Source of the DNA: Spyradosoma sp004558035
GTDB taxonomy: Bacteria > Verrucomicrobiota > Verrucomicrobiia > Opitutales > UBA953
Reading direction: 5' to 3'
NCBI RefSeq assembly: GCF_050314555.1
Contig: NZ_JBNPNH010000006.1
Coordinates: 1 to 64,000, forward strand
DNA: 64,000 bases
Part shown: one piece after another, positions 59,476 to 64,000 of the stretch
Layout of the letters: each line of letters begins with the position of its first letter
Numbering within the stretch: position 1 is the stretch's first letter
The notes under the pieces: generated by a model
Databases searched by the model: none
The model's input: the letters and a program-made list of their open reading frames with translations, nothing else
What the model was told of the DNA's origin: nothing
Program-made: the position numbers and the translations under genes

Positions 59476-60525
59476 TCACGGCGTTTCCGGCGCGGGGGAA
59501 TCGAGCGTGCGCTCGACGATTCTGAACGGGGTCGCGTTCCCGCGCGCGGCGGCGCCGGAAACCTCGACGAGCGCTTCGAGCGTGAGCGAGGCACCGCCGC
59601 GCGACGCCGTGACGGTGACGCGCAGCGTGCGCACGGCGAACGAGACTTTGCCCGCGAGCGATTCCGCGCCGACGCGGGAAAGATCCGAGGCGTGGCGGAA
59701 GACGCGCCCGCTCCGCCCGTCGAAGCCCGCGCCTTCGCGGTATTCGAGCAGGGCGGCGACGTCGCAGTCCGTCTCGTAGGCGAGCGCGTTCAGCGTTTCC
59801 GCGTCGGCGGTGTTGACGTTGGGCAGCCCCGCGGAGGCGTAGGGCGAGACGGTTTTTTCGAGGCGGCGGAAAAGCGCGTTCGGCGCGCCGGCTTTGTCGA
59901 AGAAGATTTCGGAAAACCCTTTCACGAAGCGGAGTTCGCGCAGGTCGCGCAGAGCCCGGTTCGGCGGAACGGCGGCGGCGTTTTCCGCCTCGTAGTCGTC
60001 GATTTCCGCGCCGTTCGCGCGCGCGTCGTCGTCCGCGTCGGTCCAGTCGGCGAGGCGGTCGCGGAGCGCGTCGATTTCGCCTTCGGGAACGCCGATCGCG
60101 AGCAGGAGCGAGCGGAACGCGTCGTCGGAAAGCCCGTCGAGCGGGAAGCGCGCGGACTCGTCGCGGAAGCGCACGGATACGAGCGTCTTCGCGTCGAAGC
60201 GGCACGCGTCTTCGCCGGGAACGGGCTCGAATCCGGCGAGCGCGAGCGCGTCGCCCCAGCCCTGGTTCGGCGCGTGAACCGCCCCGTCGATCGCCTGAAA
60301 ATCGGCGACGACCGCGAGCGTCGCCTCGAGCGCGGAACGCGCGGCGATTTCGAGCTCCGGCCGCGCGTAGTCTTCCGCGCGGGAAAGGATTTCGCGCTGC
60401 GCGTTCTTCATGATGCCGACGACGAGAAACGACAGCAGCACGACGAAGCCGAGCACGAGGAGCAGCGCGGCGCCCGGGCGCTTCGCCGAGGATTTTCGCG
60501 TGAAGCAATGCGCGGCGCGTCTCAT
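59476..60525 (-). CDS. gspK: type II secretion minor pseudopilin GspK
   Basis: A 349-residue protein with a basic leader and KRPGAALLLVLGFVVLL, the GspK-type N-terminal helix. The cleavage site is G|A, and Glu at position 5 is absent as usual for GspK. The middle has LADWTDADDDARANGAE, a GspK hallmark including calcium-site residues, and LPNVNTADAETLNALAY (helix-hairpin-helix-like). GspK caps the tip of the pseudopilus. It starts one base after the gspJ stop. Confidence 0.88.
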   Translation of the reverse strand: MRRAAHCFTRKSSAKRPGAALLLVLGFVVLLSFLVVGIMKNAQREILSRAEDYARPELEIAARSALEATLAVVADFQAIDGAVHAPNQGWGDALALAGFEPVPGEDACRFDAKTLVSVRFRDESARFPLDGLSDDAFRSLLLAIGVPEGEIDALRDRLADWTDADDDARANGAEIDDYEAENAAAVPPNRALRDLRELRFVKGFSEIFFDKAGAPNALFRRLEKTVSPYASAGLPNVNTADAETLNALAYETDCDVAALLEYREGAGFDGRSGRVFRHASDLSRVGAESLAGKVSFAVRTLRVTVTASRGGASLTLEALVEVSGAAARGNATPFRIVERTLDSPAPETP

Positions 60526-60526
60526 C

Positions 60527-61174
60527 TCAGAAAAAAGTCCCTCCCGGCGTCTCGGTTCCGGAGAGCGCGAGCGTGTGTTCCCGCGCGACTTTGCCGTCGC
60601 GGAAACGCAGGCGCAGCCGGATCGCGCGGCTCTGGATCACGCTTTCGTCCACGGAATCGACGCTTTCCCAGGCGCCGGCTTCGGCGTCCCGGGCGTGCAC
60701 GGAGACGCTTTCCAGAAACGGCGAAAGCAGCGTCCAGGTCGCGGCGTTTTCGTCTTCGTTCTTCTGCCGCGCGGTCTGCGAGATCAGCCACAGCCCCGAG
60801 GCGTCCCAGAAAAGCCAGGCTTCGAGCTTGGGCTGCGGGTTTTCGTCGAGCGCGAAGAGCGGGAACGTCTCGACGATCTCGAAGCGCGGGAACGTCTCGT
60901 CGAGCCCGGGCGGTCGTGTCCACGTGCAGCCGACGACGTTTTTCCCGTCGCTCGAGCGGGCGATCCGCAGCTTGCGCTGCGCGTCCGCGAGGACGCCGAG
61001 AAAGCGCTCGAGCCCGGAAAGATGGCGGTCGAGCGAGGCGACGTCGCCGGATTTTTCCCAGACGCGCACGACGTTCATCACGACGCCCGCCGCCGCCGTG
61101 AGCAGCACGCCCGCGAGGGCGACGGCGACGATGACCTCGAGCAGCGTGAAGGCTTTGCGGACGCGGGAACGCAC
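60527..61174 (-). CDS. gspJ: type II secretion minor pseudopilin GspJ
   Basis: A 215-residue pseudopilin that begins with a GTG codon (RSRVRKAFTLLEVIVAVALAG). The type IV prepilin site reads KA|FTLLE, with alanine in place of the usual glycine before the cut and the conserved Glu5. The C-terminal globular domain is beta-rich. It starts six bases behind gspI. Confidence 0.85.
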   Translation of the reverse strand: MRSRVRKAFTLLEVIVAVALAGVLLTAAAGVVMNVVRVWEKSGDVASLDRHLSGLERFLGVLADAQRKLRIARSSDGKNVVGCTWTRPPGLDETFPRFEIVETFPLFALDENPQPKLEAWLFWDASGLWLISQTARQKNEDENAATWTLLSPFLESVSVHARDAEAGAWESVDSVDESVIQSRAIRLRLRFRDGKVAREHTLALSGTETPGGTFF

Positions 61175-61180
61175 GGCGGT

Positions 61181-61639
61181 TCAATAGGTGTCGAAGCGGT
61201 CGCTCGGGAACGCTTCGCGCAGGTTTTCGAGGAGGACTTCCTGGTTGTCGAACTGCGCCTTCCAGTCCGGACGGAAGACGAAGAACGGGAGCGTTTCGGG
61301 CTCGGGATCGCCGGGCCATTCGATTTCGGCGACGACGCGGAAAAGGCCCGCCTGCGGCGTCTCTTCGGCGAAGGCGCGCCAGCGCACGCTTTTGCCGTCG
61401 AGCGTGCGGAAGTCTCCGCCGGTTTCGAGCTTGTCGACGTCGTTCTCGGAATCGGCGAGCAGCGTCCGCAGGATTTCGAGGCGGTCGGCGTGCCGGTCGT
61501 CGAGGCGCGAAAGCGCGCTCTGCGCCGCGTAGACGTTGCCGACGGCGGCGAGCAGCACCGAGACCGTCGTCGCGAAGATCGCGACGGCGACGACGACTTC
61601 GAGCAGCGAAAACGCCCGGCGGGAACGCGCGCGGTTCAC
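61181..61639 (-). CDS. gspI: type II secretion minor pseudopilin GspI
   Basis: A 152-residue pseudopilin. The open frame runs far upstream in another gene's DNA, but the real start is GTG 61639, which overlaps the gspH stop as GTGA. The prepilin site is RRA|FSLLEVVVAVAIF, again with alanine at -1 and Glu5. The downstream part (DLETGGDFRTLDGKSVRW-like strands) fits the GspI fold. Confidence 0.85.
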   Translation of the reverse strand: MNRARSRRAFSLLEVVVAVAIFATTVSVLLAAVGNVYAAQSALSRLDDRHADRLEILRTLLADSENDVDKLETGGDFRTLDGKSVRWRAFAEETPQAGLFRVVAEIEWPGDPEPETLPFFVFRPDWKAQFDNQEVLLENLREAFPSDRFDTY

Positions 61640-62160
61640 AGCGTCTTCCTTTCCGTCAGCGCGCCCGAAAACGGATCCGCCTGCAGGATTTTTTCCGTCT
61701 TCCGGTTTTTGAGGATTTCGACGAGCGTCGGCGTCGCGCAGCCCGAAGGATGGAATTCCGCGGCGTCGATTTCGCGCAGCCGCGCGGGAACGAAGAGCGT
61801 CGCGCCGTCGCGCGGGTCGGCGAGGAGCCGGAGCGCGGGCGCGTTTCCGTCCCGACGCAGCGGAAAGACGGCGTCGGCGTTCCCGTCCGCGTCTTCGACC
61901 GAGAGCGCGCTTCCGTCCGCGTCGAGCCGGACGAAGAACGCGCGCCGGAGCGTCCGCGCGCGATGGGACGCGAGCGCGAACGCCCGCCGCGCAGAGGCTT
62001 CGGCGGAAGGCTCCGCCAGCGCGGGAACGAGCGCGTCGAAGCGCACGGCGACGAACGCGGAGACGAGCCCGAGCAGCGCGATGACGACGAGCAGTTCCAT
62101 CATCGTGAAGGCGCGCGCGCGGGAACGCGGCGCGGGGGCTTGCCGTCGGGCTGCGGGCAT
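61636..62160 (-). CDS. gspH: type II secretion minor pseudopilin GspH
   Basis: A 174-residue pseudopilin with a 17-residue basic leader and the site RARA|FTMMELLVVIALLG, alanine at -1 and Glu5 present. The globular part has the GspH pattern of a long helix (ASARRAFALASHRARTLRRAF) followed by beta strands. It is coupled to gspI and lies 15 bases behind gspG. Confidence 0.85.
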   Translation of the reverse strand: MPAARRQAPAPRSRARAFTMMELLVVIALLGLVSAFVAVRFDALVPALAEPSAEASARRAFALASHRARTLRRAFFVRLDADGSALSVEDADGNADAVFPLRRDGNAPALRLLADPRDGATLFVPARLREIDAAEFHPSGCATPTLVEILKNRKTEKILQADPFSGALTERKTL

Positions 62161-62175
62161 CGTCCTCGGGAAGGC

Positions 62176-62589
62176 TTACGGCTGCCAGTTGCCGATGTCG
62201 TCGTCGCTTTCGACGCCGTCCGGCCCGAGCGACCACAGGTCGTAGCCGTTCTTGCTCTTCTGCGCGGGAAAGCGGTATCGGAACGGGCGCTTCCACGGAT
62301 CTTCGGGAAGCTTCTTCAGCTCGCCGGAATCGACGACGGACTGCAGGCCTTCCTCCGTCGTCGGATAGGAGCCGTGCTTGATCTGGTAGGCGAAGAGCGG
62401 CGTCTCCAGAGCCTGGATGTCCGTCTCGGCGATTTTTTTCTGATTGTCGGAAAAAATGCCCGTCAGGTTGCCGGAGACGGCGCCGACGATCAGCGCGATG
62501 AGCGCGATGACGATGATGACCTCCATCAGCGTGAAGCCGCGGCGGTGTTCCCGCGCGGAGGTCGGAGGGGTGAGGCGTTTGCTTTTCAT
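62176..62589 (-). CDS. gspG: type II secretion major pseudopilin GspG
   Basis: A 137-residue pseudopilin. The canonical prepilin site is RRG|FTLMEVIIVIALIAL, with Gly at -1 and Glu5. The C-terminal part has GSYPTTEEGLQSVVDSG and LPEDPWKRPFRYRFPA, the GspG signature, and ends in a GYDLWSLGPDG calcium-binding loop. ATG 62589 is taken; ATG 62598 would add three residues. It is the first gene of the operon, opposite to the gene at 62787. Confidence 0.93.
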   Translation of the reverse strand: MKSKRLTPPTSAREHRRGFTLMEVIIVIALIALIVGAVSGNLTGIFSDNQKKIAETDIQALETPLFAYQIKHGSYPTTEEGLQSVVDSGELKKLPEDPWKRPFRYRFPAQKSKNGYDLWSLGPDGVESDDDIGNWQP

Positions 62590-62688
62590 ATGGGACATAA
62601 TCTGTTGCGTTCGCGGAAAGAGGGCAACGCCGAAACGCGGCGAAAGTTTCGGAAAAAACGCGCCCGCTTACAACGCCTTGCGGGAATT

Positions 62689-62709
62689 GTCGAGAATTTT
62701 TTTCTCGAC
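62689..62709. repeat. short inverted repeat in the gspG / deoA-like divergent region
   Basis: GTCGAGAA (62689-62696) pairs with TTCTCGAC (62702-62709) around five T. It lies between two divergent starts, so an operator or a 5' UTR hairpin is more likely than a terminator. Confidence 0.5.
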
Positions 62710-62786
62710 TTTTGAAAAATTTTGCGCATCCTGTCGCTCATACGTAGAGCTTTGAAAATCCCTTATTCACAACAGGAAACAATATA

Positions 62787-64000
62787 ATGGCAGACAAGAA
62801 AACTGACAGCAGAAAAGACATGCGATCGACTTATGCGTATCTCATCGAGAAGAAGCGCGACGGCGGCGAGTTTACGCGCGACGAGATCCGGACGATCGTG
62901 GACGCCATCATCGACGGCGAAATGCCCGAGTCCCAGCAGGCGGCGCTCCTCATGTCGATTTATTTCAAGAACATGTCCGCGAACGAAATGTCCGCGCTTT
63001 CCGAGGAGATGATGTTCTCCGGCGACACGGTCGAGCTGGACCGCATCACCGACCCGAAGATGTCGAAGGTCTCCACCGGCGGCGTCGGCGACAAAACGAC
63101 GATCGCCCTCGCGGCGCTTTCCTCGGCGTGCGGCGTCGTCGTGCCCACGATGGTCTCCAAGGACGAGGACTTCATCATCACCTCGGTGGACAAGATGAAG
63201 GCGATTCCCGGCTTCAAGGCGGATCTCGCGCCCAAGGACTACGAGCGCGTCCTGCAGAAGGTCGGCTGCGCCGTCGTCGAGCAGAGCCCGAAGATCGCGC
63301 CGATCGACGACATGCTCTATGAGCTGCGCCAGCACACGGCGACGGTTTCGAGCCTTCCGCTCATCACGAGCAGCATCCTTTCCAAGAAGTTCGCCGAAGG
63401 CTGCGAAGGCCTCGTCGTGGACGTGAAGTGGGGCAACGGCTCCTACATGCGCGACCTCGAACAGGCGAAGCAGCTCGCCCGTACGGTCACGCGCGTCGCG
63501 CGCGGCATGTCCCGCCGTTGCGTCGCGCTGGTGACGGACGCGAATCAGCCGCTCGGCAATTCCGTCGGCACGGGGCTCGAGATTCTCGAAGTCGTCGAGC
63601 TGCTCAAGGGCGAAGGTCCGGAAGATCTGAAGGAGCTGCTGCTCAAGCTCGGCATGGAGATGGTGCGCCTTGCGGGCGTCGCCGGTTCGACTCTTTCGGC
63701 GAAGCAGTCCGTCGAGCGCGCGCTCAAGGACGGTTCCGCGCTCAAGAAATTCCGCGACATGGTCGTCGCCCAGGGCGGCAAGACCGACTGGATCGACGAT
63801 CCCGCGAAGTTCCCGAAGGCGAAATACGTCAAGAAGCTTCCGGCGGCGAAACGCGGCTACGTGCACATGATCAACGCGGGAATGATCGCCCGCGGCGTTC
63901 AGGAGCTCGCGCGCCGCAAGGACGGCTCCTACGATCCCGCGGTCGGGCTCGTCAACCTGAAGAAGGTCGGCACGCAGGTGAAGCAGGGCGAAGCGCTTGT
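62787..64000 (+). CDS. thymidine/pyrimidine-nucleoside phosphorylase-like protein, 3' end beyond window
   Basis: The frame is open from ATG 62787 to the right edge (404 codons). It follows the thymidine phosphorylase plan: helical domain with QQAALLMSIYFKNMS, the glycine loop STGGVGDKTTIAL, LPLITSSILSKKFA (catalytic Ser and Lys), and VDVKWGNGSYM. The Arg of YELRQ is kept. However, the segment that is normally SGRGLGHTGGTLDKLE reads VSKDEDFIITSVDKMK, so the family signature is lost while the framework is intact. It may be a paralogue with another substrate or an inactive regulator. The gene is divergent from the gspG operon. Confidence 0.85.
   Translation, partial: MADKKTDSRKDMRSTYAYLIEKKRDGGEFTRDEIRTIVDAIIDGEMPESQQAALLMSIYFKNMSANEMSALSEEMMFSGDTVELDRITDPKMSKVSTGGVGDKTTIALAALSSACGVVVPTMVSKDEDFIITSVDKMKAIPGFKADLAPKDYERVLQKVGCAVVEQSPKIAPIDDMLYELRQHTATVSSLPLITSSILSKKFAEGCEGLVVDVKWGNGSYMRDLEQAKQLARTVTRVARGMSRRCVALVTDANQPLGNSVGTGLEILEVVELLKGEGPEDLKELLLKLGMEMVRLAGVAGSTLSAKQSVERALKDGSALKKFRDMVVAQGGKTDWIDDPAKFPKAKYVKKLPAAKRGYVHMINAGMIARGVQELARRKDGSYDPAVGLVNLKKVGTQVKQGEAL

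Overview
This is a GC-rich bacterial chromosome segment, most likely from an anaerobic or facultative member of the Verrucomicrobiota (an Opitutales-like lineage is my best guess). The reasons are two PEP-CTERM surface proteins with near-identical FGLLAGLGALALA sorting anchors, a PATR-repeat surface protein, a type II secretion operon, an RHS locus, and an oxygen-sensitive class III ribonucleotide reductase. The lineage is an inference from gene content. No rRNA, tRNA, CRISPR array or transposase was seen.

Layout. 1-14766 (minus strand) is an RHS polymorphic-toxin locus. One intact 1852-residue RHS gene with its own tip and candidate immunity gene is followed by five displaced tip cassettes. 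Each cassette has a short piece of RHS core fused to a different AT-rich C-terminal domain, followed by one or two small, often membrane-bound, candidate immunity genes. 15147-20633 carries slyX, dnaE and alr. 20637-21836 and 33463-36459 each hold a PEP-CTERM surface-protein gene preceded by a DNA segment bounded by near-perfect inverted repeats. 22000-26437 holds a small envelope protein, an OppB permease, an SDR oxidoreductase and sucCD. 26795-30328 has an SSS symporter, prmC and an ArsR-type regulator. 30568-33389 has nrdD and nrdG. 36958-40729 (minus) has an acidic conserved protein, an OmpA-type lipoprotein and priA. 40836-45746 has a zinc-ribbon membrane protein, a KtrA-like protein, a YihY protein and an OppA-like lipoprotein. 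46158-47249 has queE and queD, and 47332-50129 has acylphosphatase, an ABC exporter pair and a TPR-like protein. 50215-53697 holds nuoG, nuoH and nuoI only, followed by hisF. 54633-62589 (minus) is a type II secretion operon in the order gspG-H-I-J-K-L-M-D and a GspC-like gene. The window ends inside a divergent thymidine phosphorylase-like gene.

Two large-scale patterns stand out. First, the 7-mer GGGAACG (usually within GCGGGAACGC) and its complement occur many times above chance in genes and intergenic regions, and in inverted pairs they form several of the transcription terminators. This is the behaviour of a DNA-uptake-type sequence, and the motif is missing from the AT-rich toxin tips. 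Second, the longer intergenic regions are built from a few dispersed repeat families rather than unique sequence.
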